Shown: in pieces, positions 8,969 through 22,885 of the stretch
Numbering within the stretch: the stretch's first letter is position 1
Layout of the letters: each line of letters opens with the position of its first letter
Assembly: GCA_002812745.2 (NCBI GenBank)
Contig: NCSJ02000011.1
Span: 62,001 to 126,000, forward strand
Source of the DNA: Scytalidium lignicola
Lineage: Eukaryota > Ascomycota > Leotiomycetes
Reading direction: 5' to 3'
Length of the DNA stretch: 64,000 nucleotides
Notes under the pieces: generated by a model
Databases searched by the model: none
Seen by the model: only the letters and a program-made list of their open reading frames with translations
What the model was told of the DNA's origin: nothing
Translations under genes and position numbers: made by a program

Positions 8969-11900
8969 TTACAAATATGGCATCCAGAGTGCATCGCACT
9001 GTGCCAGATTCATCGGATTGACTGCTTTAGCAATCAAGTCAATTACAGTCTGATTTGCAGGTAGTGGCCCAGCAGGAGATTGAGCTAGACTTAGAGTCCT
9101 CTTGACAATGATCTCACTGTTTCCTTGTACCGTTTCTCGCAATTGAGCTTCATTCATCTGTCCTGATCTGTGGCTCGTGGTAAACCAGAAGATCATCTCG
9201 TCACGCACAAACAAGCTGAGTTGCTGTTCCAGCTCGAACTCGGGATCCGTAAGGCAGCGTGCAATTGCCATGATGGAGCAACTGTAGATGCCTTCAGTAG
9301 CTAGAGGTCCCATGAGAGTTTGTAGGTTTGGTGTAAGTCGGAATGGGACTGGTTCTGGGTTGTGGAAAATTGCCTTGCCTGATGCCATGCATGACATCAG
9401 CTCCGAACCCCAGATGTTGCCAGTAGCACGGGCAATGTTCAGCTTATGTGGGTATCTGTTGTGCATATGCAAGATATATGTCATGAAAGTCAAGGTTGCG
9501 AATTGGTATGAGAAGTGGCGACGGAAGAGCCAGAATTCAGAGAATGATGGGTAGGTTTTGGTGAAGTATTCAAGGGCTATAGTATGTGGTACCCATTTCT
9601 CCTGGATAGCGGTGAATGTCTCTAATCTCGCAGTTGCTGACTGCTCGGGGTGTTTCTGGCTCGAGTCAGATTTCGTTTCAAATTCTGGCTGCAGAATACT
9701 TACAGGTGTCTTAGCTTCAGACAATGCTCTCATCTTCTCCATATTGAACAGAATAGGTTCGTCCTTTGACATTCCATTCTTCCTGCAGTAGTCTTCAAAT
9801 ATTCCCTGAAGAGAAATATAAGAAGCATCATCTTGTACCATACGAATATGAGGGGCTAGAGGGATCATCAACGGTAGATGGAATTGTAGATTGCGTCGTC
9901 GGCTCTCCTTGCGTTTCGCCAATGTGCCATTGAAATGCCGGAATAGTTGTAGGATGCGTTCTTCTCGTCTGCAATGACGTGCTGCTGGATGTTGAATAGC
10001 GAATGGATGGATGCTACCATCGTGACCACGAATCTTCAATCTCCGGTGACATACCCCAATAGACCGGACAAGGTCAACATCGGGCAAGAACCTGTCGATG
10101 CGAATGAAATCTTGATTCTTATCTTTGTGCTCAAGGTACTGCCCTGGTATTTCAACTTCATCAAACTTCTGGAATCTAAATTCGCTCAGATGGTGACTGT
10201 AGTTTTCGAGATATGCATGTTGTTGTCGCCGATCCAGTTTCTCTTCAAATTTGTCCCGCCATCGTCGGAGTTTATGTATGTATTCGTACATGGTCGGTTT
10301 TTTGTCGACAAAGTCTGCTTCGAATGACTTGCGAATATGAGGTGGCAGTATCGTCTCCGCAAATCTTGTAATGTTAGCCTCTGTAGCTGATGGCAACTTA
10401 ACATCTTGAGCATATGATGTTGGCATGCGGCTAACATATGATAGTCCGTCGTTGAGTAACGCGACTATCAACCGGTACGCATCTTCATCAGGAGGACACT
10501 TGAAGTGTTTCTGTATCTGATCGACCATGGATTCCATGGAGAGCGCCAACAGTGGGAAAGCAGTTTTGAGAACTGCAAGGATCTCTTCCGTGTGTTCCCA
10601 CGGTGGCTTCTTCTCCTGAACTTGAGGTGCAGCTGGTGGTTGATTTGGTTGATTGTTTTGACCATCTGTAGTACCATTCACACCATTCACACCATTCGTA
10701 GCACCGTTTGTTCCAGGCTCTGTCTTAGGGACAACTTCAGCGTTTGCAGTTGCTGGCCTAGAGCTAGAGCCGTCAGCTGAATTTGCGCCTGCAGGCGTTT
10801 CTTGACGTTGAACGGTAGGTGAGCTATTTGGTTTAGGAGCAGTACCGTTTGCAGCTGCTGGGGCTTGGTTTTGTGACTGGGCTCTGGCTTTCAATCGCCG
10901 GTCCTTCTCCTCCTTAGCTTCCTGGGTCTTTTTNAATTGCTAGCATATCTTCACGATTGGTTCTAAGTTGGAAGTACAGAGCTTGAGGGTATGACTTTGC
11001 AATCTTCGAGAGGATGATATGAGCCTTCGGTGCTTCTTTGTGACCAAGTCCAGTAAGAAGCTGAGGAATGAACGTAATCCAATACCATACTGGCGTCTCG
11101 CCCTGGTACAAGTCGAACGCGGCAGAGAGAGTGCCTTCAGCATCATCGAGACTCAGAAGCCAAAGAATGCGTGCCAGCAGCTTCCTTGATTTAGAATTCT
11201 TGTAAACACCTGCAGCTTCTAGGTAGCAGTTCAAAGCATTCTTGGCATATTCATAGTTGGTGGGGTTCTCCTTGAAAAGTCGGTCATTGTAGTATCCCCA
11301 TTCTGCCCATGCTTTCGGGAGCTTGATATCAAAGAACAGAGCCGTTCCGAATGCCTCAGCAGCTTCGTCTCGTTGTCCAAGTTTCTCAAGGAACATTCCC
11401 TTTAGGGTATAGAACTCTGCTTTCTGGTTCGGTCCAAAGTAATTGAGATTCGTGTTATTAATGACGTCCAAGCCATTACTAAGTTCATTTGGGTTCTGGT
11501 AATGGCATTTAGCCTGCTCTCTCAATTTGAGGAAGGCTTCTTGAATCTCAATGTTCGGCAAAGTATAGATCCTGCTGAGCTGACTGATGCACACTTCGGG
11601 GAGTTGGTGTTTGCGAGCAACGTGTGCGAATCGATTGATAATCCAGGCTGTTTCATGATACCCTCGGTAAGCGAATGAGGCACCATTTGCATTCTGTCCT
11701 TGCTGTGGTAGAAGCTGGAGATATGTTGTATTGATAAGACCGAAGATATGCTGCCGCCATGTTACCAAATCTTGCCAGGCAGTGATATCATCCCAAACAT
11801 TGGGCAACCTGTCACGCCATGTACCCAGCAGTAGCTTTAGTTCTCCAGACTTCGTGTCAAGATTGCCTTGGTTGGTTTGAGCAAGGCTTGCGCATATAAC

Positions 11901-14900
11901 ACTGGCATCATGAAGCTCAACTAGCTGCTGGAAGTTCTGCAGAAGTGGGATATGAGCATTTGTGATCCGCTTTGGAAGTTGGTGCCATTTCCGAATTGAT
12001 AGTTGAATAGCCTCATCGCAGACTTTACTGAACTCAGCACCTGACTCCTGCTTATTATGCAGCTTGAGCAGGGACATGAAAGCCTGGAAGAACATGCGTC
12101 TAGGAGTTGGTGCATCCATCACACCTTTGATAATATTATCCAAAGCATCGCGGTGCTCAGGAGTCTGCCACATTTCAGTTTGCTTCCACGCACATTCCAG
12201 AAGGAGATCTTGGAGATTTTCATGCTTTGCAAAATCCTGCAAGATTTCCCATTGTTGCAACTTCTGCGCACATAGGATCCAGTGATCTTCCCAAAGCATG
12301 TATTCGCCCTGTGAGAATGGAATGGCACCAGTGCGTGCTTTGATTTGAGCCTGTTCATACATGTGCTGAGCCTTATCCCACATGCCATTTTGTTCATAAG
12401 ATAAGGCGGCATTGGTTTCGACAAACTGGCATCTTCGGCGCCAAGCTCCATAAAAGAGATCATCTTCTTGTAGACCGGCGTAAAGCTCAACCAAGGCATC
12501 CAGGTTGCTCTCCCGAACCATAGCACTATCCAGCTCGGGCTTGATTGCGGCGTTTTCAAGTTGTATTAAAGCAGTATACCATGCATCGTATGTCTTTGCT
12601 TCGAATTTGAGCACATGAGGTGGGATCTTGCATTCGGGCCATGCTTTCGCTGCACCTTCAACGAGGGATTGAATGACGTTTGGCCTCTTGTCAACTTGGC
12701 GGGAATGATAGTCCTTTGTCAGCAATGCTACCATTCCACGTTCAAGATCACTACGTTCTTCTTTGGCTGTGGATGACCAGTACAGGGGGAAGAGCGCAAC
12801 CCAGAGTTGATGTGCAACATTCGAATCCGTGTGTTGAAGTTGACTAAGTGGTTCGATGATATCGCGAGTCCTGATATCCCCAAGCTCTGTGACAAAGCGC
12901 TTGTGGGAGGCTATGAGACCGTCAAGCTTGCTATCGGGTGGGAGAGTTGGGGTTCGAGAGTCTTTAGTGTAAGGATCAAACAAGAGAGAAGTTGGGATTG
13001 TCCTAAAATCCTCCTGGTGAAGTTGGATTTGGTTGTTCATATCGGCCGCACCAAGGAGTAGTTGGGAAGCTTGTGCAAGCCAGTAGGAATCGGCCAATGT
13101 ATCCCAGTTTTGAGCAGTAAGAACGTAGATAAGTCTTGCGCTAGCAGTTTTGGATTGACTCTTGTCGAAAATAGACATGAAACGATTGCGCATCTCAACA
13201 TCTTGACATCTTGTACCAATCAAAAATGCATGCTCCATCCGCACTGTCAGTTCGGTGCGAGTTATCTTTGGGTCTTCATATATGCGTATGACAAGCTCCA
13301 AAAACTTCATAAGCAAAGTCGGATCCGATCGAGCTTCGAAACTTAGCATCTTATGTAGCACTGCTGTTTTCTCCTTGAGAGTTGGCCAGGAACCTTCCGA
13401 TTTGAAGACCCAAGACTCTACCATATCTAGAATCTTGAGGCATAATGTATTACTTAACGACTTCTCAACAAGTGTTGCAAGGACACTCAAGAAAGGGCGT
13501 CGATTGTCTCCGAGCACATCCATACGCATTGCGATGACATCGATGGCTTTCAACATAAGGTTGGTCTGGATCTCAAGCTCGTATGAATTCATCTCTCCAG
13601 CAGGTCCAGTTTCACCAGGTCGAGCGACTGGAATACCAGGCTGTCCAGTGATAGCATTATAATGGGCAACATGCTCGCGAGCTAGCTTGGCTTGTAGAGC
13701 TTTCATGACTTGATTAATATGTTGGTCCATCTCAGACGGTTTACGCTGTGCTAAGCTCCATAATATGTTGATACCAGAGACGTAGTTGCCTGATGATAGC
13801 GTCTCTGTGGAAATTGCAGACAAGAATGTAATGATTTCAGATGTTGAGGCTTCAGTCTCTCCATCTGCATCTGCATCTTCCATGGGTACGTCCTCAGGAA
13901 CCGCATCAAGCATACGCTTGAGCAAAGGCTTCAGCTCATGACCAGGTTCGAAATTTTCATGAGCACCATGCAGGCAGTCATGCAGCTCCGGATTATCAGA
14001 CTTCAAAGACTTCTCTAAAATATGCTGCAGGGTGGTCATATTCTTCAAGATCCAGTCATCAGGTCTCATGTTAATGATAACCCGCACAATCTGGAGGGTA
14101 TTGATCATGTTTGTGATGAACTTCTCATCCGGCTTGTCCTTTTCAGGGTGCTCTCCGGAAGCAGCATTGGCGGTAGTAACAGTTTTCAGCGCGGTTACAG
14201 TCCTCTCACTAGCCAAAACCATCTCAGTCACGTTAGGGAACAAGTCAATTTCTAGGTCGCCCCAATATTGAGGCTGGAGAAGATTGTGAAGGAGTGATAA
14301 AGCCTTCTTGCACATATCGGCTGATTGTGTAGGGGAGGCTAGTGGATAAGGAGACCCAACTTCTCGTGCTTTTGCAGATGGAAGAGGATATCGTTCAGTA
14401 AGTGAGGCGATGAACTCGACTAGATATTTAATCATCTTCGCTCGTGCTAACTGTGGAATTTGATAGTCTGGCCTTTCCGTCTGTGCAGGTTTGGATGGAG
14501 ATGGGGACGAGCCAGGGGCATCCGAGAGACTTTCCAGCTTTCTCTTTTTAGTGATTGGAGACTCTGAGAAAGCGCGTACAGGCGAGATATCTTTGCCTTC
14601 AACGCGTTTATGCTCCCATTGCCAAATCAGGTTCATCAGATGGAGTACTAGTTTCTTGTTCTCGTTTGATGGGTTCGGAGGCATCGCGATTTTACGCAGA
14701 GAGCTGATGATGAGCATAATGAATTTATCTCTAGAATCATAAAATAGATCTGGATGCTTGACAAGGAAGTTGAAGATGATGGTCATCTGCTGTACGTTCT
14801 GCCCTTCTTCTGCCAGGATGCGTCTAGGGGCTGCGGCCCATATTGGATTCCGGTCGCCAGGTACCGCATTGCAACGCTTTCGAAGAACAGGAGCTATCAG

Positions 14901-17900
14901 TTCAAGAGCCTGGGTAACCAATGCGCGTCCTTCATTTTGATTTGTCTTAAGGAGCGAGAAATAGACTTGCTGGACTATCTTCGCTGGAGTCTCGTAATGT
15001 GCAATGAAGTAGCCAATAACAACATATGCAGCATGCTTATTGATAACATCCTCAAGCCTGATATATGTCCAGCCAAACTTGATAATATCTTTTCTCGCAT
15101 CTTGCAAGATCGTATGGTAATACTTGACGAGCATAGCGGTCAATTGTAGAACTTCCATCCGCGTGTGGTCGATGCCAGGCTGAGTGAGGTCATCACTTGG
15201 ATCACCAAGACTGACCTTCCAGATCTTAGTATGGATTGATTCTATCACAGCCTTGTCCATAAGACGAGGGCCTTTCGTTCCAGCTGGTTGTTTAGCAAGT
15301 CGCATGACATCCATTGCGATGATTGGATTCACGATGTTGTGTAATAAGAATGTCTTAGTCTTTTGTGACGCAGTCTTACCAGAATAGACCTCAAGTGTGC
15401 GCATAACCACGTTCTTCCAATATTCCAGAGACTCATTGCAGATAATGTGGTCGTAAATATACTTAAAAAGAGCCTGGCTAAGCTTGAACTCTTCCGCTGT
15501 GACCGACTCCACCAGGCTGAACAGATAATCCATATCTCTGGGATGGTGTTCCATAAATTTCGTGAAGATAGTCATCAACTGTTCCCCGGCTTGTTCTGCT
15601 GCCAGGCGAAGGTTTGGTGGAAGGGTGTTATTGCGAAGATGTAGCTCCAAATTCTTGCCTACAAGTTTCAGCCAAGTTAAATTCTCTTTCTTTTCCATCC
15701 AAGCATTTGTCCCCTGGTACTGGCAAATCGAGTGCATAATGTTAATGGCATTAATGACTGCAGCATAGCGACTCTCCTTATTTTCTGCACCTAAATCTCC
15801 ACAGCCCTTGATGAGGAATTCTACGTCATTGAATACAACCTCTCGGAGCGGTCCACTGCTTGGATGTTCAAGAACTTGTGCCAAGAAGCGGCCATATTTC
15901 TGGTCTTCAATCTTACCCAATAAGTAGAGCCAAACCTCCTTTGGATAGCGATTGAGATATTTGTACAATGGGGCGCGGAACGGACTGTAACGTGTTCTGC
16001 GAAGACTCTCCTCGAGACTTAAGACTGTATCGATAAGTCTCTCTTTGAAATGCTCTGCCGCAGGAGGTAATAGATGGAAGATGTTAAACACAGCAGCAAT
16101 AATCTTCATCTGTTCATTCTGTTCGATAAGGGTGAATGATATGCGCTGTAGAACTGTAGGCTCCGCAAGAACCTTAATGTGATCGAGTAGTCGTGAACCA
16201 ATCTCAACCTTAAAGTAGGTGGTCAAGAGTTGTAGAAGCCTTGCTAGACCGTCGAGTCCATGGGTGCTAAGTCTTCTTGGATCCTGTAAGTTTGCCAATA
16301 CAGGCCGTAAACCATTTTGAAGGAGATCCTTAGGCAACTTGGTCGTTTGAGAGAGAACAACCTTCAATGCATCATTCGCAGCCTCAATAGTTTGTTTAGA
16401 TTCTGAATAAAGGCATTTGAAGAATACCGACACAATCTTTGTGCGGGTAGGATTAGCGGGGCCTTTTTGAAACTCTTCGAAACCCATTGCTGTAGTGAGC
16501 ATCTTGATACAAGCAACTCTAAGATTAACAATAGATTCATGAGTTCTCTGTTCCGCAGGCTTCCCAGCTAAAGACTCATCTGCCGCATCAGCCAACGCGA
16601 GAGATTCCATGAGAAGGCGATTAAGGTGTTCATCAAAGACCACAAAATCGTTCTTTAAGCCCATATAGTAAGTGATCGCATCGATAAATCCGATTTGAAT
16701 GCCAAAAGGTAATGCTCTCAAGGGTTTATTGTAGATAGGTAGTAGACACCGTTCCTTCGTAGGATCAAGCAGTTCATGAATAGGAGCGTCGATTTCCTTC
16801 GAGATGATTTCCAGAGCTTTCTTCGATGCTTCACGAACATGCCGATTCATGTGTGATAATTCAGTATTCAGCATTCCACAGACCTGAAGGAGTTTGGATG
16901 GCCGCTCAGGAGGCTTTCCTGGTTGAGGAGCAGGGGGTGGTTTAAGCTGTTCTTTCGAAACACCTTTCATACATCTGGTTAGAAGGAGCTCAAGTGTGTC
17001 TTGGGCTCCACGTCGTGTTTTTGCTGGTAGATCACAAGGCATATCCTTGATCACGTACATCAGTGCCCTCACAAAGTCTATTTGTCGGTCATGAACCCAG
17101 GCATCACCGAGGTTCACCTTCGTAATCAGGATGTTGATACCAAGACTGCCACCAGCCTTAGTAAACCACTCTTCTTCGTAGCAGCTGTGGCAAAAGATAC
17201 TGCTTAAGTGTGCAAAGAAGGCGAGTCTAAAGATGTGAGTATTTGATCCAAAGACGATGATCACTGAGTTGAAAACCTCCTGGATTGCTGATTCGGCTGC
17301 TTCACGTACTGCTGGTAAATCCGATGCTAATGACTCAACAATTGCATCCCCCAGTATTCGGCTATCGATGAAAAGCGGACCTTCTCCTGCCTTGACACCG
17401 AACGGTTGAGCTCTGTGTTTCTTCTCGGCCAGAGACCTTCCAACATCCAGTATCGCAAAATGTTTGCATATGTTCATCAACAGAGCAGAAGCTTCAGCAG
17501 AGAAGTCTGGGAGAGATACGGCAAATATGAGTGCTTTGAGAAGCTTTTTGAGCATCTGATCCTGTCCGTCTTTCTTCACAACGGATCGTTCCCTATCGGA
17601 ATTTTCAAATATTGAGAAGTCAGCTTCCGTCATCTTCAACTGGAGGTCTTGAGCCTGCAGCCGTAGTAAGCGCCCAAGATCTTCTGGGAGGGCATCCGAT
17701 CCTAATCGAAGTTTCAATTGGGTTTTGATCAGGTGCAAAGCTTGTTTCTTGTAATATGGATCCGTCTTCTTTGCCGCGCCTTTTGGGACCTCCATTAGCT
17801 TTGAGATTGCAAGATCAATACCAATCTCAATTGGGAATGCCCTTTCCTTCTTTGATCCAATCAACTTTAGATCAAAACTCGCCATATCGTCCGAGAATTG

Positions 17901-20789
17901 TTGGAAACTCAACTGAGGAGCACCTGTAATAAACTTCCTATTTCGTCCACCCAATTTCCCAAGGATACGCATTGTCGTGTGCGCATGGAAATGGCTGTAA
18001 GGGTTTGGACGGAGGTGATCAAACAAGGCTGTCATCAAATCATCAATGACTGGTGCCATGATTGGGTCAAGATAGTCTGCCGTAAGATTGTCAACACAGA
18101 GCTCCAATGTCCGCAGCCCCTGTCCCACGAGTTCTGATCCAGCCCGCAGAGCCACAACAAGTGGTCGCATGAGGTAGCTTAAATGTGGCAGGAGATTGCT
18201 AAGACGAGCTGGAACCGTGAGGCAGAGTTCGACGTAAAGATCTCGATCGGATGGTTTCCTCGCAGCCATCAAAAGATTGTTGAGCACTTCCAGGAGCATT
18301 TCGAGTAGTGGAAGAATTTGCTTATAGAGATGCTCGAACTTTCCACCACCAATGCTTCGAAAGAGCGATCTTAAGAGTAGGAAGTAGTTCATGGGCTCTT
18401 CCGCCGTAGTCGATAATTCGATGGATTTCGTAATGATGTCGACGACATGTGGAAGTAATACTTGTTCATTCTGATTCGAAAAAAGAGTAACCGCCATAAA
18501 AGCCAGTTTAAATAGACGAAGGAGAATTGAGGACTTTTTGACATCCGCGGTACCAACTTGGTCTATTCGATCCATAAGGAATCGTAGTAGCATCCCTGCA
18601 AAGCTGGGTGATGTAGCTTCGCTAGCAAGGAAAAACTGAGGAATATGGAGCAGGGCAGTATGTTCGAAGATCATTTCGTAAAGTCTGGGAATTTCTTCGT
18701 GAAACACCTCATGGAAAGTGGCAGGATCGATGCAATGAAACACGGTCGCAAAAGTCTCGAGAAGATCTTTTTCCTCTTTACTGCTAGAAATCATATAATG
18801 ATTTGCCATGAATTCAACGGGCGAGGAATACTGTGACTCAGTCGCTGGCTTCTCAATTTCGTAGTACCTAAATACGTAGGCACCCTCACGGAAGAGCTTG
18901 ATTATAACTTGCACCTCCTCTGCAGTAAAACCATAAGATACTTCTTGCCAATGTGGAGGCGAATTCGCAGTATCAAATGGGGCAACTACGTTGCATGCCT
19001 TCAGTTGGTAGAATGTATTCTTCAATCCATTCATCAAGTTCTTGAAAAGGAACTTGTTGTCTGCGACAGGATCTGCGCCTCGATCACGGGGGTTCGATGT
19101 CTTGATAGGCATTGCTGTGAAGATATCGATTTCGTCCCAATCAGGGGGGTGTTCTTTATCCACCAGATATGTATCTGGTGTGGGTTCGGTCGGGTGCTGA
19201 GCATAAAGCTTAGATAATTTAACTGCGTTCGGATATTGCCTATTCATTGCTGCGAACTTGTCGCCAATGGCATTCAGAATCATAATAAGGTAATGTCGTG
19301 CGTCCTGCTTGTTCGGCATCTTCGCAATACACTCGGCCATATTAAGAAGTAACTTCGCGCTCATGGTTTGAAAGCTGGTTCCAGGAAAGCTGTCCTGCAG
19401 ATTCTTGGTATAAACCTCGACAGTTTTGCGTATCTGAAAGGGTTCTAATGCGTCACGGACGTGGTGGATAAGGTCCGCTAACATACTATATGCTAGCGGT
19501 CGCATAGTCTCGTAAACCGTTAAGCCATCACCGATTAATGTTCTCTCATCAAGAAGCTCATCGATCTTTCTCAAGAAGATCTTCCGGAAGTTAAAGTTAA
19601 TGATGTGTCGTATTGCAACCAGTAGCTCCTTCCTCGCTCCCGACTTCTCGCGTGGGCAGTCCTTTAACAGCCGGACCACGATATCTGGAAGTGTGGGCAG
19701 GAAATCAGTAAGCTGCTGTGCATACACCCTAAGAAGATAAGCCAAAAAGCTCATCGTCTTCACCTGAGCGGTAATGAATTCTCCAAATGCTGCTCTATTT
19801 CGAATATTTGGACTAACTCCAGTGAATATTGTTCCTTTGGCAGCAGCTTCAGCATGCGCCTGCTCCTGCGGTTTGGCCTGGAGCAAAAGCACGCTCTTAA
19901 TGAGAGGCACAAATAACTTTACATTTGCTGGAACTGAAGTTCGGTAGACCTGAAATATCGAAACAACGATGATGGGACATTCCGCGAGAACCTTAAATGA
20001 CTGCATGCCCTTCAGAAGTGGTCGAGTCTGTTGTTGTGTATCCGTACCCAGATCTGATACTGATGCCACAGGCGAACCAGGCCGAGGAGAATTCTGAAAA
20101 GTTTGTGAGGTGCTTCCTGGAGTCGAAGGGACATTAGGCCCAGGCGCAGGGTTATCCAGCTGATCGCGCACCACGGATTCCATCTGGTCGAACAGCTCCT
20201 GGATGAGTCCTAAAAACGGTTGTACCTTGTCCCCTAAAACCTTGGTTTCATGTCTCATGATATCCATAACTGTTTTCACGCATAACGAGGCATTTTCTTC
20301 ATTGTCACATCTTACCAACCCTATTAATAAATCTACAACTTCGGCGGCATATGGTTCGAAAGGCTCAGGAGGGTTGGTCGGTAAACGGTGTAGGATCTCG
20401 AGGACACAATTCCGCAGTTTCTGTATTGACAGATCACTTAGTATTCCCCCACTACATCAATATCCAAAGACATACCTGTTCAGCTGAGGTACTGATGAAT
20501 ACAGGCGGGCCCTTCAAGAGAGCTATAAACACCGGAATAATCTTCTTCAGGAACGCTGGGTATATTGGCCCACTTGTGTAATGCTCCAGCTGGTCGCGCA
20601 ACTGCGTGACAGCTTCGACCTTAAGTTTAACATCTATAGAGTGACGTACGTCAGCTTCTCCTTCATAACATACACGCTCTTATCCCACGAGGTGATATCT
20701 AGACCACAGAAGAATGTGGTGGCAGGCAGCATACCAGTGTCCGCATTTGCCAGTCTTTGGACAACAACGTCCAGGATATTAGTAGCCAT
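8969..20789 (-). CDS. TRA1: Tra1, PIKK-family pseudokinase of SAGA and NuA4 (frame broken by an N)
   Basis: Exons 20789-20735, 20633-20476 and 20420-8969. Removing the single N at 10934 gives one frame of about 3,887 aa; as written the frame stops after PGS. Tra1 is the activator-binding scaffold of the SAGA and NuA4 histone acetyltransferase complexes. The N-terminus ([40 protein letters not shown]) and the long HEAT-repeat region are typical, followed by a FAT domain (about 2,600-3,200), a low-complexity Ala/Pro/Asn linker just after the N, a PI3-kinase-like domain and a C-terminal FATC ending WMPYL. In the kinase-like part the catalytic loop reads [10 protein letters not shown] and the DFG position reads IWGSE, so it is a pseudokinase as in all Tra1/TRRAP. 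The 11.45-kb last exon is essentially intron-free. It shares a divergent promoter with the acetyltransferase at 21715. Confidence 0.97.
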
Positions 20790-21714
20790 AACTGCGACAC
20801 CCGCAGTGGCCTTAGCCCTCAACGATGGGACTTCATGCGAGGGTATATATCTGGAAATTCGTGAAGACTGGCGTAGCTAAGTCGTGTCCGGCCTCGTGGG
20901 GTTTTTTTGATAAGAATCCCGTCAATGTTACTGATATTTAACAGCAAGGCTCGAAGATATGGTGAGTCGTGTCTATATTATTATCAGATATTACAAATTG
21001 CCATAAATTCCAAGCGCATGTGGATATAAAGCGCTAAAAGGAAAGGATGGTGATGATACAGTGAATAGGACGAAAGATGGTTGCGCTACCATCAAGAGAG
21101 CTTCGCGAAATTCTGTTGCAGCGCGATCTTGGGGAATCACCTTGACCCTGAGCGATGCCAAGACCAACTATGATTGGCTGTTAGTCAACGGGAACTAGCT
21201 GCCTTAGACTTTTCACGTGATGACACTAAATCACGTGTTTGTTCGGTTAAACTTCGGCTAACTGATACTGAAAGAGTCCCTCAAAAAGCATCTAGACATC
21301 CTACATCCCGAAGATAAATCTGGATGTATTATTCCGCCTTTTCCCATGAAGGCGATTATATAAAAGCCATTCAAATTTGCGGCATGAATTTCCTTTCTGC
21401 TTGTCACAACTACTTGCCATTTCTTCATTCGCTTCATAATGCTTGCTGCATTGCAGCCCTCGCCAAGGCCATCAGCGATAAGTATGAGTCAAAATAAGGC
21501 AAGTATGAGGTTTATCACTATCAAGCATCTACTCAGCATTTAAATATATATTCAAGAAGAAGCTGCATATCAATTTTAACTACGAATCTTTCCCTTTTAC
21601 ACGTAGCTGCTGATGCATGTGACTCACATTCTGCGAGAGTGTCATACTATATAGCAACAGTCAATCCTTTAATAGTCCTCTATCGAACAACACACAGCTC
21701 CAATTTCAATCAAG
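20790..21714. promoter_or_regulatory. Divergent promoter region, TRA1 and GNAT gene
   Basis: No protein-like frame. Two CACGTG boxes lie 18 bp apart at 21214-21219 and 21232-21237, a paired E-box arrangement that bHLH factors (Pho4/Cbf1 class) could bind. A GATTATATAAAAG TATA-like sequence lies near 21353-21365, about 350 nt before the acetyltransferase start. Confidence 0.4.
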
Positions 21715-22407
21715 ATGGAGAAAACATCAAGTTTAGCAAACTCCTCTCATCCGTCATCACAGCTCTTCCACCTCCACTATACCTCCTCAGGAAACCCCTA
21801 TATCCAATTCACCACTGCCTCTGAGCAACCCATCTATCTCACCAACTTCTACCTCACCGATGGCCCCGCAATTGTAGATATCATGTCCCTACCTACCGTG
21901 AACCACCATCTTATCGCGGTGCCGTACCCCTACACTCCCTCCGACGCCTCGTTTTGGATTAACCTCCAGCTCTCCGGAACTTCCAACCTCCCTCTCCAAG
22001 TTCTTCGCGCCGGCGACCCCGAAACGGGCCGTTTAACAGGCGCATGCTCACTGAATCCCATCGCACCGCCAATAAGCTCCCCCGAACCTCATGATCCAAG
22101 TACCCTGAAGGCCATTGTGCCGAAATCAGAGAAGGAATGCGAGCTTGGGTATTACCTGCATCCGGACTTTCGAGGTAAAGGAATCATGAAGCCGGCTGTT
22201 GAAGCGCTTGTGGAGTGGGCGGTAGTAGAGCATGGCATCAAGAGCATTGCTGTACGAGTTGTGGAGGGGAATGTGGCAAGTCGGAGGATCGTGGAGGCGA
22301 TCGGTGGGTTTAAGAGGCAGGAAGAAGAGGATGATTTTATTGAATGGCCGGAGGTGAAAGGTGGTGGTGGGAGGAAACGGATCTTCCTTTGGAGATGGGT
22401 GTTATAG
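21715..22407 (+). CDS. GNAT-family N-acetyltransferase (RimJ/RimL-like)
   Basis: Single exon, 230 aa. The core of the acetyl-CoA fold is seen at about residues 142-200: ELGYYLHPDFRGKGIMKPAV (beta-4 and the R/Q-x-x-G-x-G/A-like loop, here RGKGIM), then IKSIAVRVVEGNVASRRIVE and IGGFKR, the usual C-terminal Asn-containing helix of RimJ/RimL-type enzymes. Such fungal proteins acetylate small amines or protein N-termini; the substrate cannot be read from sequence. The N-terminal 30 residues are Ser/His-rich and lack a clear targeting signal. A later in-frame Met (about residue 57) exists, but the preceding strand (YIQFTTASEQPIYLTNFYLT) looks like part of the fold, so the first Met is kept. Confidence 0.88.
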   Translation: MEKTSSLANSSHPSSQLFHLHYTSSGNPYIQFTTASEQPIYLTNFYLTDGPAIVDIMSLPTVNHHLIAVPYPYTPSDASFWINLQLSGTSNLPLQVLRAGDPETGRLTGACSLNPIAPPISSPEPHDPSTLKAIVPKSEKECELGYYLHPDFRGKGIMKPAVEALVEWAVVEHGIKSIAVRVVEGNVASRRIVEAIGGFKRQEEEDDFIEWPEVKGGGGRKRIFLWRWVL

Positions 22408-22885
22408 GGAATTTTGCCAAATAGAGAGATGTAGATTAATAGAACGGAAGGGACAACTTTTTATATCACTAGCAGAGCAATGTCTATTTTATTCCTTTAT
22501 ATACACTATTTGTCTTCTCCNAGGNNATTTTTTTATAAAANAAAAAAAAAATTATGACTCTAAGCAAATTCCTATTAATTAATTAAATTAATCTAACTTT
22601 AGTAACAAGTGTTGCTTGATGTACGTAAGTACAAGGGGTTGAGCAGAACTACAGTACGACCCAAAATGATGTCGGAAGCAATAATTACCTCAGGCATCAA
22701 CTACAATCAACCCCTCTAGTCTTATCGGACTCTATCTCTCAAATCGGATATCAAAGACGATAAAACACCATGAGGCCACAAAGCATCAATTCTCCCGCTC
22801 TGGGAGAGGCCATTTCTTATTTCTCTCCAAACAAGAAGTAGATATTACGTTGATACTCATCCGTCAATAATTTTGTAGTTGAAAG
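22408..22885. other. Intergenic with ambiguous bases
   Basis: AT-rich spacer. N characters at 22521, 22525-22526 and 22541 flank T7 and A9 runs, so its length is uncertain by a few bases. No gene or repeat of note. Confidence 0.6.
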
